64,000 bases of DNA from Paenibacillus alkalitolerans (GTDB lineage: Bacteria > Bacillota > Bacilli > Paenibacillales > YIM-B00363), in assembly GCF_016482785.1 (NCBI RefSeq), contig NZ_JAEMXM010000007.1, positions 62,001 to 126,000 of the forward strand, read 5' to 3'. The stretch's first letter is position 1, and every line of letters starts with the position of its first letter. A program made the translations under genes and the position numbers. This document shows positions 49,133 through 58,321 of the stretch, piece after piece. The notes under the pieces were generated by a model. The model had not been told where the DNA came from, searched no databases, and was given only the letters and a program-made list of their open reading frames with translations.

Positions 49133-50101
49133 ATGAAATTAGGTGTTTTTACAGTACTTTTTGGTCAAAAACCGTTCGAAGAGGCACTCGATTACATTGC
49201 GTCCAAAGGGCTTGGAGCCGTTGAAATCGGCACGGGCGGCTGGCCGGGCAATGCGCATTGCAAGCCGGACGAGCTTCTTGCCGATGCGGGGAAGCTGAAA
49301 GCGTTCAAGCAGGCCGTTGAATCCCGGGGAATGATCATCAGCGCGCTCAGCGTGCACGGCAATCCGGTGCATCCTCAGAAGCAAGTGGCGAAACAATACC
49401 ACGAAGATATTATCAAGGCGATCGACCTGGCCCAGCGGCTGGACGTTCCGGTCGTGAACACATTTTCCGGTTGTCCGGGGGACCATGAGGATGCGAAATA
49501 TCCGAACTGGCCGGTCGCTCCTTGGCCGAACGAGTTCCAAGAAGTGCTCAAGTGGCAGTGGGAAGAGAAGTTGATTCCTTATTGGAAGGAAACGGGCAAG
49601 TACGCTTCCGACCGCAATGTGAAGATCGGCCTTGAACTGCACGGCGGATTCTCCGTACATACTCCGGCTACACTGTTAAGATTGCGCGAGGCGGCGGGCG
49701 AAGCGATCGGCGCGAATCTCGATCCGAGCCACTTGTGGTGGCAGGGCATCGATCCTGTGCAAGCGATCCGTATTCTCGGCCGCGAGAACGCGATTCACCA
49801 CTTCCACGCGAAGGACACGACGATCGAGCAAAGCAACGTGAACAAGTACGGCTTGACCGACATGCAGTCGTACGCGCAAATGTTCGACCGCGCTTGGCAG
49901 TTCCGCACCGTCGGTTTCGGGCACGACCTGAAGACCTGGGCGGACATCATTTCCGCGCTGCGTCTCGTCGGTTACGATTATGTCGTATCGATCGAGCACG
50001 AAGACGGTCTCATGTCGGTTGAGGAAGGGTTTACGAAAGCAGTGGAAAATTTGCAGCAAGTGCTCATCCGCGAACCGTTGACGGAGATGTGGTGGGTGTA
50101 G
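49133..50101 (+). CDS. sugar phosphate isomerase/epimerase (TIM barrel)
   Basis: 322 residues from ATG 49133 (MKLGVFTVLFGQKPFEEALD), with CGGAGG. Xylose-isomerase-like TIM barrel: GAVEIGTGGWPGNAHC near 30-45, FSGCPGD near 120, GLELHGGFSVH near 166, NLDPSHLWWQGIDP near 195, HFHAKDT near 223 and SIEHEDG near 283 carry the metal-binding Glu, Asp and His residues. No transporter or regulator is adjacent, so the sugar is unknown. A terminator follows directly. Confidence 0.9.
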   Translation: MKLGVFTVLFGQKPFEEALDYIASKGLGAVEIGTGGWPGNAHCKPDELLADAGKLKAFKQAVESRGMIISALSVHGNPVHPQKQVAKQYHEDIIKAIDLAQRLDVPVVNTFSGCPGDHEDAKYPNWPVAPWPNEFQEVLKWQWEEKLIPYWKETGKYASDRNVKIGLELHGGFSVHTPATLLRLREAAGEAIGANLDPSHLWWQGIDPVQAIRILGRENAIHHFHAKDTTIEQSNVNKYGLTDMQSYAQMFDRAWQFRTVGFGHDLKTWADIISALRLVGYDYVVSIEHEDGLMSVEEGFTKAVENLQQVLIREPLTEMWWV

Positions 50102-50111
50102 GTTGAAACTG

Positions 50112-50158
50112 AGAGCCCTCGGTTGCCGTGTTTTTAGGCGGGTCGGGGGCTCTTTGTT
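50112..50158 (+). terminator. terminator after the sugar isomerase
   Basis: AGAGCCCTCG pairs with CGGGGGCTCT around a 20-base loop containing an inner CGG/GCC pair; TTGTTTG follows. Confidence 0.75.
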
Positions 50159-50219
50159 TGCGTGCGGTCGCCGCGTTCCCGTTTCATCGCCTTTCCCGCT
50201 TTTTGCCCGGACAACTCCG

Positions 50220-50700
50220 CCGCCAACAACGACCCTTGTTTCACTCCGGCACAACGTGGTTCATCCGCGACTCACCTTGTCCCACTATGAAACAACTCCG
50301 CCGCCAACATCGACCCTTGTTTCACTCCGGCACAACGTGGTTCATTCGCGACTCACCTTGTCCCACTGTGAAACAGCACCGCCGCCACGACCGCTCCTTG
50401 TTTCATTCCGGCACAACGTGGTTCATCCGCGACTCACCTTGTCCCACTGTGAAACAGCACCGCCGCCACGACCGCTCCTTGTTTCAGTCCGGCACAACGT
50501 GGTTCATCCGCGACTCACCTTGTCCCACTGTGAAACAGCACCGCCGCCACGACCGCTCCTTGTTTCAGTCCGGCACAACGTGGTTCATCCGCGACTCACC
50601 TTGTCCCACTGTGAAACAGCACCGCCGCCACGACCGCTCCTTGTTTCAGTCCGGCACAACGTGGTTCATCCGCGACTCACCTTGTCCCACTGCGAAACAA
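50220..50700. repeat. six tandem 81-base units
   Basis: ACAACGTGGTTCATCCGCGA recurs at 50251, 50332, 50413, 50494, 50575 and 50656, exactly 81 bases apart. Copies three to six are almost identical; the first two differ at several bases (CAACAACGACC versus CACGACCGCTCC). 81 is a multiple of three, so long frames stay open in at least two frames; none has a sensible start or composition. The whole gap 50159-50787 holds this array and no gene I can support. Confidence 0.92.
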
Positions 50701-50787
50701 CAACGAGTATCACACCTCAAACCCCAACAGAACGCACGAAAAAAGGACGGCACATCGCCGCCCTTCGGTTTCAATCGATTCTTATTT

Positions 50788-51006
50788 TTAAAACTCGACG
50801 CCGATCCAAGTGAGCACCATAATCGCATCCGCGAACAGGAACGTCGCCAACACTACCGTGCTGAATGCGATGGCGAACTTATTTTTGTGGCTGATCGCCC
50901 GCACGAGTGCGAAAATGACCAGAATCGTAAACAAGATCATGAAAATATCGAAACCGTGAAAATTAACCGCAGCAGTAGTTGTCTGTTCCGTCGCTGCCAA
51001 CAGCAT
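50788..51006 (-). CDS. small two-helix membrane protein (DUF2759-like)
   Basis: 72 residues from ATG 51006 (MLLAATEQTTTAAVNFHGFD), with GGAGGG. Two hydrophobic segments (FMILFTILVIFALVRAI and FSTVVLATFLFADAIMVL) linked by HKNKFA. It resembles DUF2759 proteins of Bacillales; the family call is by memory. Divergent from the nitrite/sulfite reductase. Confidence 0.65.
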   Translation of the reverse strand: MLLAATEQTTTAAVNFHGFDIFMILFTILVIFALVRAISHKNKFAIAFSTVVLATFLFADAIMVLTWIGVEF

Positions 51007-51151
51007 CGTGGGCCCTCCTTCAAAAAACCGAAAAGTCTTCACAACATAGCTTATCAACCATATGTTACCCGTCCATCCCGCTGAATGCAAGAGGTCGGTC
51101 CCAGATGTAACGATTTTGTCAACATTATAATTCTTCGAAGTAAACCCACAA

Positions 51152-51238
51152 CAAGCAAGACCGCATGTAGAGGAAGGTTTCCTTGCAACACCATAAGGCT
51201 GGAAATTAATTTAGTGTCCATTGCCTTTGGTGTTATAA
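51152..51238 (+). ncRNA. two-hairpin covarying element, copy C (upstream of nitrite/sulfite reductase)
   Basis: Hairpin I: CAAGCAAGACC (51152-51162) pairs with GGTTTCCTTG (51176-51185) with one bulge and a mismatch, loop GCATGTAGAGGAA (13 bases). Hairpin II: AACACCATAAGGC (51187-51199) pairs with GCCTTTGGTGTT (51223-51234), one bulge, 23-base loop; TTATAA ends it at 51238. The good promoter of the reductase (51272-51300) is downstream, so this copy may lie in a separate or longer transcript. The rest of 51007-51362 shows nothing else. Confidence 0.55.
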
Positions 51239-51271
51239 GCTCTCCTTAGAGTAATTATAAATATTTGTTCA

Positions 51272-51300
51272 TTGTCGATCAGGCTAGTCTGTGGTACGAT
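51272..51300 (+). promoter_or_regulatory. possible promoter of the nitrite/sulfite reductase gene
   Basis: TTGTCG (51272-51277), 17 bases, TACGAT (51295-51300). It fits four of six bases in each box. Confidence 0.45.
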
Positions 51301-51362
51301 GTTTTTATATCATACCATTACACTCGGAATTCTGCGCTTATTATAGGGAGGGTGCAACCAGC

Positions 51363-52985
51363 ATGGCATACACACCGATCTGGGCGGAAGACACTTCGAA
51401 GCTGAATAAGGTCGAATTGTTGAAGCTTGAGAAAGACGGGTTGGACGTCATTCGTACGATTATTGAGGAATATGCGGAAAAAGGTTACGACGCAATCACG
51501 GAAGACGATATGAACCGCTTCAAGTGGGCCGGCGTATATGAGCAAAAGCCGAAAGACGGTCACTTCATGATGCGCGTGCGCATCAACGGCGGCGTCTTGA
51601 CTTCGGATCAAGCGCGCGTGCTCGCCGGTATCGCACACGACTACGGCCGCGGACTGGTGGACGTTACGACGCGCCAAGCGATTCAATTCCACTGGCTGCG
51701 CGTCGAACAACTGCCCGATATTTTCAAGCGGCTCGAATCCGTCGGACTCTACTCTTACGAAGCATGCGGCGACTGTCCTCGAACGATCGTCGGGAACCCG
51801 CTTGCGGGAATCGATCCGAACGAGTTGATGGACACTAACGACATCGTGAACCAAGTGAACGATTTCTTCTTAATGAACCGGGATTTCTCCAACTTGCCGC
51901 GTAAGTATAAGATGTCTATTTCATCGAACATCTATAACAGCGCTCATGCGGAAATTCAATGCTTGGCATTCACGCCGGCAACGAAGAAAATTGACGGAGA
52001 AGAAGTGCTCGGCTTCCACGCTTGGGTTGGCGGCGGGTTGTCGGCGAAGCCGCATCTTGCGAAGCAGCTTGATATGTTCGTTCGTCCGGAAGAAGTATTG
52101 AAAGTCGCGGTCGGCGTAACGACCATCTACCGCGATCACGGGTACCGCGAGAAGCGTCACCATGCTCGTTTGAAGTTCCTCGTTGCCGACTGGGGCGCCG
52201 AGAAATTCCGCGACAAGCTCGTTGAATTGATCGGGCCGATGCCGGCTCGCGGCGAGGACAAAATCGCCGGCTGGAACGCGGCGTACTACGACGGCGTTCA
52301 TCCGCAAAAGCAAGAAGGTTACAGCTTCATCGGACTCAGCGTTCCGGTCGGACGCCTCAACGCCGATGAATTGACCGAGCTTGCCCGCATTTCCGACGAA
52401 TACGGCAAAGGCGTCATCCGGACGACGGTTTCGCAAAACATCATTCTCCCGGATATCCCGAACGAGAAGGTCGAAGCCGTGCTGCACGAGAGCGTGCTCC
52501 AGCGCTTGACTCCGTTCCCGTCCCGTTTCATAAGCCGTACCGTCTCTTGCACAGGCAACGAATTTTGCAACCTTGCCGTTGTCGAAACGAAAGAGCGCGC
52601 ACGCACAGTCGCCGAATATTTGGACGCCAACGTCGAGCTTGACGAAGAAGTCCGCATTCACTTCATCGGATGCCCGAACGCTTGCGGCCAGAAGCATATC
52701 GCCGATATCGGCCTCCAAGGCGCTCTTGTCAAGACGCCGGAAGGCATGGTGGACGCATTCGATATCGCCGTCGGCGGCACGCTCGGACCGAACGCGCAGT
52801 TCAACCAAGTGCTCAAGGGACGCGTGAAAGGCGACGACGTCGGCGAAGTGCTCGCCAAGCTGATCTTGTTCTACAAGGAAAACCGCAGCAGCGAAGAAGA
52901 ATCGTTCCATCAATTCTTCACGCGCGTAGGAACCGAGCCGTTCCAGGCAATGCTGTCCGATTTCATCAACGCGAAGATCGCGTAA
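51363..52985 (+). CDS. nitrite/sulfite reductase (siroheme, 4Fe-4S)
   Basis: 540 residues from ATG 51363 (MAYTPIWAEDTSKLNKVELL), with GGGAGGG. Ferredoxin-type six-electron reductase of nitrite or sulfite. Two ferredoxin-like half-domains and two siroheme-binding domains are present. The cluster ligands are CTGNEFC (about 396-402) and CPNAC (about 438-442). The arginine-rich substrate region (TTRQAIQFHWL) lies near 100. No siroheme synthesis, nitrate reductase or sulfate activation gene is adjacent, so nitrite and sulfite cannot be told apart. The IS element begins about 20 bases after its stop. Confidence 0.93.
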   Translation: MAYTPIWAEDTSKLNKVELLKLEKDGLDVIRTIIEEYAEKGYDAITEDDMNRFKWAGVYEQKPKDGHFMMRVRINGGVLTSDQARVLAGIAHDYGRGLVDVTTRQAIQFHWLRVEQLPDIFKRLESVGLYSYEACGDCPRTIVGNPLAGIDPNELMDTNDIVNQVNDFFLMNRDFSNLPRKYKMSISSNIYNSAHAEIQCLAFTPATKKIDGEEVLGFHAWVGGGLSAKPHLAKQLDMFVRPEEVLKVAVGVTTIYRDHGYREKRHHARLKFLVADWGAEKFRDKLVELIGPMPARGEDKIAGWNAAYYDGVHPQKQEGYSFIGLSVPVGRLNADELTELARISDEYGKGVIRTTVSQNIILPDIPNEKVEAVLHESVLQRLTPFPSRFISRTVSCTGNEFCNLAVVETKERARTVAEYLDANVELDEEVRIHFIGCPNACGQKHIADIGLQGALVKTPEGMVDAFDIAVGGTLGPNAQFNQVLKGRVKGDDVGEVLAKLILFYKENRSSEEESFHQFFTRVGTEPFQAMLSDFINAKIA

Positions 52986-53065
52986 CGGAATATATCGTCA
53001 AACGGGGCTGTCCCAAAAGTGGTAAACATCCAATGAGGGATAGCGATTTTCACGGTAAGAGTATT

Positions 53066-53116
53066 AAAAACGGTCGATCAGGGACTTATTCCTGACCGAC
53101 CGTTTTCATTTTTTGG
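53066..53116. terminator. bidirectional terminator inside the IS end
   Basis: AAACGGTCGATCAGG pairs with CCTGACCGACCGTTT around ACTTATT; T-runs on both sides (TTTTCATTTTTT plus; TTTTTAATAC minus). The transposase stop codon lies inside the hairpin, so it ends transposase transcription and blocks read-through from the reductase. Confidence 0.8.
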
Positions 53117-54645
53117 CTCATTGTCGCTCGCTTGAGCAAATTGTGGGCGAGCGAAAGCCACCCGACCTCCTGGCTCACTTTTGGCAAGCCTCGAAGCAGG
53201 AACCGCCGGAATCCCCGGTTGTTCTTCATTTGCCCGAATACACTTTCAACTTCGATCATACGCCGGACCGAAAGCTCACGGCCCTCTTCGCTGCGGAGTT
53301 TTTCCCTAGCCTTGGCCTTATATTGAAGGTAAGCCAAGCTCACCTGAATCTCTCGGTTTCCTTTCGCCTTGGTGCAGAGATCCTTCAATGGGCATCCTAC
53401 ACAGTCCATGCTTCGGTAATGGCGTATCCGCACCTCATATCCGCTCTCGTTTTTCTGTTTGCTCTCTCGCAGGAAAGGGAGCGTTCGTCCGTTCGGGCAC
53501 AGCCAAGTATCTGTATCTTGTTGGTAGGTCCAGTTGTCGATTTTGCTTATGTCTTGCTTCCACGCTTTCGAGTTCTCTTTGTGAAAGGTGTTGTACTTGA
53601 CTAGTGCTTCGAGTTCTTCCTTCTCCAGGTAGGCGTAGTTCTCTTCACCGCCGTAACCGGCATCCACAATAATGGTCTTCGGCAGTTTTCCCAGATTGGC
53701 CTTTATTTTCTCCAAGTGCGGGATGAGGCAGCGGGTATCCGTCGGCCGTTGGTGCAGCGAGTAGCCGACAATGAACTGATTTTCCGTGCCGAGTTGCACA
53801 TTGTACCCCGGCTTGAGCTGGCCGTTGCGCATATGGTCTTCCTTCATGCGCATAAAGGTCGCGTCTGGATCGGTCTTGCTGTAGCTGTTGCGCTCACCAA
53901 GCAGCTTCTGCTGAAGTTCATACTTCTGCTGGCGGGGGAGCAGGTCTTTGCGCAACACGCGGACCGCCTTCTTCACCGGCTTATTCTTCGGCTCTTCCTT
54001 CAGCTTTTGCTCCAGCCGCGTAACGGCCTTCTCCAGTCTCTCGCTGGTTAATTCGCTAGATTCGCCGAGTTCAGTCAGATCCTTGCCGCCGTGTTCCGCG
54101 TCCTCCAGCAACTCCTTCTGCTCAATCTCGGCGAAGAGCGCTTTGACTTTCTCCTGTAGTTTGGCCTGTTGTTTTACCACCGCCTTGCCCCAGACGAAGG
54201 TATACCGGTTCGCATTCGCCTCAATCTTCGTGCCGTCCACAAAGTAATGCTCAAGCTTAACGTAGCCTTCTTCCGCAAGCAGCTCCAACACCGCCGTGAA
54301 CACTTTCTCCAACACATCTTTCATCCGTTCGGAACGGAACCGGTTAATGGTACGGAAATCCGGGCGCTGCCGGGCAGCAAGCCACATGAAGGGAATGTTC
54401 TCTCGAACGGCCTTAGCGATTTGACGGGAGGAGTAGATCCGCTGGGTGTAGGAGTAGATGACGACCTTCGTCATAAGTTTGGGGTGAAAGCTAGGGCGAC
54501 CGCCTCCCGTGTAGGCAGCTTCAAAAATCCCGTCGTCGATACGATTGACGGTGTCGTTAATTACACGGGCGACGTGATTCTGAGGAATATCCTCTTCCAG
54601 GTCCATTGGCAGAAACAGTTGGTCCATGGTATATTGAGTAAACAA
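53086..54645 (-). CDS. IS1182 family transposase
   Basis: DDE transposase. A TTG at 54645 with AAAGGAGAGG upstream gives MFTQYTMDQLFLPMDLEEDI, 519 residues, the usual IS1182 start; longer frames start within the IS end. N-terminal DUF772-type domain (GRPSFHPKLMTKVVIYSYTQ, RPDFRTINRFR), catalytic Asp in YFVDGTKIEAN, Asp in IIVDAGYGGEENY, Glu in RMIEVESVFGQMKNN near the C-terminus. A CVGCPLKDLC zinc-like motif lies between. The gene appears intact. Confidence 0.95.
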   Translation of the reverse strand: MFTQYTMDQLFLPMDLEEDIPQNHVARVINDTVNRIDDGIFEAAYTGGGRPSFHPKLMTKVVIYSYTQRIYSSRQIAKAVRENIPFMWLAARQRPDFRTINRFRSERMKDVLEKVFTAVLELLAEEGYVKLEHYFVDGTKIEANANRYTFVWGKAVVKQQAKLQEKVKALFAEIEQKELLEDAEHGGKDLTELGESSELTSERLEKAVTRLEQKLKEEPKNKPVKKAVRVLRKDLLPRQQKYELQQKLLGERNSYSKTDPDATFMRMKEDHMRNGQLKPGYNVQLGTENQFIVGYSLHQRPTDTRCLIPHLEKIKANLGKLPKTIIVDAGYGGEENYAYLEKEELEALVKYNTFHKENSKAWKQDISKIDNWTYQQDTDTWLCPNGRTLPFLRESKQKNESGYEVRIRHYRSMDCVGCPLKDLCTKAKGNREIQVSLAYLQYKAKAREKLRSEEGRELSVRRMIEVESVFGQMKNNRGFRRFLLRGLPKVSQEVGWLSLAHNLLKRATMSQKMKTVGQE

Positions 54646-54845
54646 AGAAACCTCTCCTTTTGTAATGGTTGCTCGACACTTCCATTTTACCAAGGAAAGG
54701 TTTCTTTTTGTTTACAAAATTGAAAGAGGGGCGTCCCTCAGTCATCTACGATGACTTTTGGGACAGCCTCTTTTTTTGTTGCGAAAATTTTCCCCCTCCC
54801 CGATAATGTGTGTTACAGACGATGGTCAGAAGGGAGCGATGGTAG

Positions 54846-56621
54846 TTGATCCCTAGATGGCGCACATTTTTCCGTTCCATTACTGGGCAGCTATTCTTCT
54901 TGTTTTTCATCGGCATGATTATTCCCGTCGCGGCGGGAGGCTATCTCAACCACCGTCAGTCGACCGCGATCGTCCAGGAGCAAGTCGGCAACGTCGCATC
55001 GGTAACCGTAACTCAAGCAAGCGACAAAGTGAATCTCATCCTTAAAAAATTGGAAGACTGGTCGATGTTTATTCTCGGCAATCAGACGATCATGGAAGCG
55101 CTGGAAGCGGACGATGTGGACCGGGACAGCTTTGAATACTTTCAATTAAGCAACCAGGCTTCGGAGCTGCTGTACTCCATCTTTATCAACTCCAATGAAA
55201 TAATGGATATATATATTTTCGACGTGAACAAACAAAACAATATTTTCAGCTCCACGGCGAATGTAACGGGCCATTGGGATGACGATTGGTATCGTCAAAT
55301 TATTGAGGCGGACGGCAAACCGGTATGGTTCGGACTTACAAACAAATCCTTCCTCAAGCGCGCGGATATCGGCATCCCGGTATTCGGCCTCGGCCGTACG
55401 GTGAAAAACAGGTATAACGGCAAGCTGTTGGGCGTTCTATTCATTGAAGTGCGCGGGACGCACCTGACGCAAGAGCTTCAGAACGTAAAATTCGGAGAAA
55501 CCGGTTATACGTTTGTCGTTGATCAGAACAACAACTATATTTACCACCCCGATCAGCGGCAGTACGGCAGAGCGTCCGCATTCGACTTGTCCCCGAATGA
55601 GCACCGTGTTGAACTCGACGGGCGCGAGCTGCTTGTCATCCCTAAACGCCTTATGAACGGCTGGTATGCGACGGGGATCATTCCTATCGAAGAATTGCTT
55701 CAAGATTCCAAAGAAATCGGACGTTTGACCGCGATTATCCTTGCCTGCTCCGCCGTATACGCCTTAATAATAGGGGTAATTGTCACTACGAAAATTGCGA
55801 GGCCGCTTGTCCACTTGAACCGTCTGATGAGGCGGGGAGCGTCAGGAGATTTGAACGTCCGCAGCCGTTTTCTCGGCGCTAACGAGATCGGCCAGCTCGG
55901 CCGGAGCTTCGACCGGATGATCGAACAAATCCGGCTGCTGATCATTCAGAAAGAAACGGAAGAAGCCGAGAAAATGAAGGCTGAAATACGCGCGCTCCGG
56001 TATCAGATCAACCCTCACTTTTTATACAATACGTTAAATACGATCCGGCACTTGGCCCGCTTTCAACGTACCGACGATGTAAGCCGTTCCATTGCGAATT
56101 TAATACCGCTTTTGGAAGCCAGCATCGAGCGGGACGGCACGTTCGTCCCCTTGGGCGAGGAATTCGATTTACTCAAGAAATACATGGTCATACAGCAGTA
56201 CCGGTACATCGATAAACCACTGTCGCTTCATATTCATTGTCCCGATGAACTGCATTCGATCCTGATACCGCGCATGCTGCTGCAGCCGATCGTCGAGAAC
56301 GCGATCTTTCACGGACTCGCCCCTAAAGACGGCGCCGGGACGATTGCTATCGACGTATGCAGAGACAACAACGACATTCTGATTAATGTGGTTGACGACG
56401 GCATCGGGATCGAGGCGGAGAAACTCCCGCAGCTGCTTCAGCAGAGCCAAAATCATCTGCGCGGGATGACGAAGATCGGTTTATTTCATGTTCATCAGAC
56501 GCTGCGATTGTTCTACGGACCGCAATACGGGCTAAAAGTGGAAAGTACGTATGGGGAAGGCACGTCGATCATACTTCGATTGGCGGGGGCCCCGCCGAAG
56601 GAGGAGCGAAATGCCATATAA
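54846..56621 (+). CDS. YesM-type sensor histidine kinase (second system)
   Basis: 591 residues. A TTG at 54846 is the likely start: AAGGGAG lies nine bases upstream, and the nearby ATG hits a stop after four codons. Membrane segments at about 15-37 and 288-310 flank a double-Cache-like extracellular domain. HAMP, then INPHFLYNTLNTIRHLA (phospho-His), ATPase N-box (QPIVENAIFHGL) and VVDDGIGIE. The gene overlaps the response-regulator gene by 11 bases. It starts 78 bases after the IS end. Confidence 0.93.
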   Translation: MIPRWRTFFRSITGQLFFLFFIGMIIPVAAGGYLNHRQSTAIVQEQVGNVASVTVTQASDKVNLILKKLEDWSMFILGNQTIMEALEADDVDRDSFEYFQLSNQASELLYSIFINSNEIMDIYIFDVNKQNNIFSSTANVTGHWDDDWYRQIIEADGKPVWFGLTNKSFLKRADIGIPVFGLGRTVKNRYNGKLLGVLFIEVRGTHLTQELQNVKFGETGYTFVVDQNNNYIYHPDQRQYGRASAFDLSPNEHRVELDGRELLVIPKRLMNGWYATGIIPIEELLQDSKEIGRLTAIILACSAVYALIIGVIVTTKIARPLVHLNRLMRRGASGDLNVRSRFLGANEIGQLGRSFDRMIEQIRLLIIQKETEEAEKMKAEIRALRYQINPHFLYNTLNTIRHLARFQRTDDVSRSIANLIPLLEASIERDGTFVPLGEEFDLLKKYMVIQQYRYIDKPLSLHIHCPDELHSILIPRMLLQPIVENAIFHGLAPKDGAGTIAIDVCRDNNDILINVVDDGIGIEAEKLPQLLQQSQNHLRGMTKIGLFHVHQTLRLFYGPQYGLKVESTYGEGTSIILRLAGAPPKEERNAI

Positions 56622-58119
56622 CGTTCTTATTGTCGACGACGAGCCGTTGGCGAGAGCGGGGCTTCGCGCCATGTACGACTGGATATCCAACGGTTTTCAA
56701 GTCGTAGGGGAAGCTTCCGACGGAAAGAAAGCGCTTCAATTGATGGAAAAGGTGCATGTGGACATCGTCATCACCGATATTGCGATGCCTGTGATGGACG
56801 GATTGGAATTTTCCCGGGAGGCCCGTCGCAGGTATCCGGAAGCAAAAATACTGCTTCTCAGCTGTCATAACGAATTCGATTACGCCCGCGAAGCGATGCG
56901 CTTCGGCGCATCCGATTATTTGTTGAAAGCCAAGCTGGAGCCGGAAGATTTGCACCGTTCTTTAATGCAAATTTATAACCAGCTTGTGCGGGAAAGAAGG
57001 AGCGCCGGTGAACGTTCCTTGCTCTCCGCATTGGACAACATCAACGATTGGCGGGCTTCTTCGGGCGGCCATACCGGAGAATACGTCATCGCTGTATGCG
57101 TCCCTGTATCCTTAAAGACCGGGCTGGACGCACGCTCCGAAGCCGGTCTGTACGAACGGATGACCGGCATTTATTATCGCGAGCTTCCTGACGATTTCGC
57201 CGTAAGATACGGCAGCCGGCAGCTGGTGCTATGGATTTCCGCCAAAGTCGAAAGCGCCGCATGGGAGAAAATATGCCGGCTTCACCTTCTCTGGAACAAT
57301 GGACACATACCGAGCACGATCGGGCTCTCAGCCGTATACCCTACCCGGGACGGCATTCGCTCTGCGTTCTTTGAAGCGGCGTCCGCGGTTCAGCGCCAAT
57401 TTTTCGAAGGCGACGGCCGAATATATAAAGCTCCGGTGCGCTCCGCATTCGCTCGGAGAGATCCGGCAAAATTTCAGGAGTGCAAGAAGGCGCTCAAAAA
57501 CGCGCTTAACGAAGGCTTCACCGAGAAAGCATATGAATTGCTGGTGAAGATCGTTTCCTGTTGGAACGAAACATGGACTCGCGAAGATGTGATAGGGCAA
57601 GCGAAGGAATTGGTTCACGTGTTCTTATCCGCCGACCGCGATCCGAAAGCTAAGTTAGCGGAAGAATTGGAAGCGGTCGACCGCTGCCGGCATATTGAGT
57701 CGTTAAAGGCAAGTTTGTTCACGCGTCTCGACCGCCTCTTTCCCAAACATGAATGTACCGGAGATTATCATAGCAAAGCGATCGCCAAAGCGATCGAATT
57801 CATTAAAACCCATTACAAAGACGACATTAGTTTGACCGACGCCGCCGCCCACGTGTCGATGAGCCGGAATTACTTCTGCGAACAATTCAAAAAGCACACC
57901 GGCCTCACCTTTATAGATTTCGTCACCGGCGTTCGGATGAACGCCGCCAAACGGCTGCTTCAAGACCAGCAGTGCAAAATATACGAAGTGGCCGAGCAAT
58001 GCGGATTTAACGATGTAAAGCATTTCAGCAAACAATTCAGAAAAGTATTCGGCCAATCCCCGAAAGAGTTCCAAGGCAAGTTTGGGCAGCTGACAGACGG
58101 CAAGAACATATCTCCGTAA
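56611..58119 (+). CDS. YesN-type response regulator (REC + AraC)
   Basis: 502 residues from ATG 56611 (MPYNVLIVDDEPLARAGLRA), preceded by GGAGG inside the end of the kinase gene. Phospho-Asp in IVITDIAMPVMDG near 55. A long middle domain (about 130-390) without a recognised fold. C-terminal AraC-type helices (LTDAAAHVSMSRNYFCEQF, IYEVAEQCGFNDVKHFSKQF). It likely activates the ABC importer genes that follow. Confidence 0.93.
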   Translation: MPYNVLIVDDEPLARAGLRAMYDWISNGFQVVGEASDGKKALQLMEKVHVDIVITDIAMPVMDGLEFSREARRRYPEAKILLLSCHNEFDYAREAMRFGASDYLLKAKLEPEDLHRSLMQIYNQLVRERRSAGERSLLSALDNINDWRASSGGHTGEYVIAVCVPVSLKTGLDARSEAGLYERMTGIYYRELPDDFAVRYGSRQLVLWISAKVESAAWEKICRLHLLWNNGHIPSTIGLSAVYPTRDGIRSAFFEAASAVQRQFFEGDGRIYKAPVRSAFARRDPAKFQECKKALKNALNEGFTEKAYELLVKIVSCWNETWTREDVIGQAKELVHVFLSADRDPKAKLAEELEAVDRCRHIESLKASLFTRLDRLFPKHECTGDYHSKAIAKAIEFIKTHYKDDISLTDAAAHVSMSRNYFCEQFKKHTGLTFIDFVTGVRMNAAKRLLQDQQCKIYEVAEQCGFNDVKHFSKQFRKVFGQSPKEFQGKFGQLTDGKNISP

Positions 58120-58247
58120 TTAACGGAAATCAACTTTTCAATAGTAATACTTAGTTTCCGCAAACCCTCTATGTAATATGTTAAACGTTTTCATATCTTT
58201 TCACGATTGATTCCGAAGAAAACACACCTTTTTTGAACTATTCCCCA

Positions 58248-58297
58248 CTGACAGCCGTCAAATGCGCTTGCTAAAATAATCTTAGCAAGCGCTTTCA
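58248..58297 (+). promoter_or_regulatory. promoter with palindrome and cre site ahead of the binding-protein gene
   Basis: CTGACA (58248-58253), 18 bases, TAAAAT (58272-58277). The perfect palindrome GCGCTTGCTAA / TTAGCAAGCGC (58264-58274, 58282-58292) overlaps the -10 box. AGCAAGCGCTTTCA (58284-58297) matches cre with one mismatch. Confidence 0.6.
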
Positions 58298-58321
58298 AAT
58301 TCAATAATAGGGGGATTGGTT

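Larger units (their letters stand above)
53006..54768 (-). mobile_element. IS1182-family insertion sequence
   Basis: Terminal inverted repeats GGCTGTCCCAAAAGT at 53006-53020 and its complement at 54754-54768 flank one transposase gene. Length about 1.76 kb, normal for the family. A target duplication was not clear by eye. It sits between the reductase gene and the second kinase operon. Confidence 0.9.

Noticed and set aside
50220-50700. CRISPR array
   Set aside because: The 81-base units are directly abutting copies with no variable spacers.
50103-51084. Two long plus-strand frames of 236 and 318 codons
   Set aside because: They are open only because the 81-base tandem unit is a multiple of three; composition and start signals are not gene-like.
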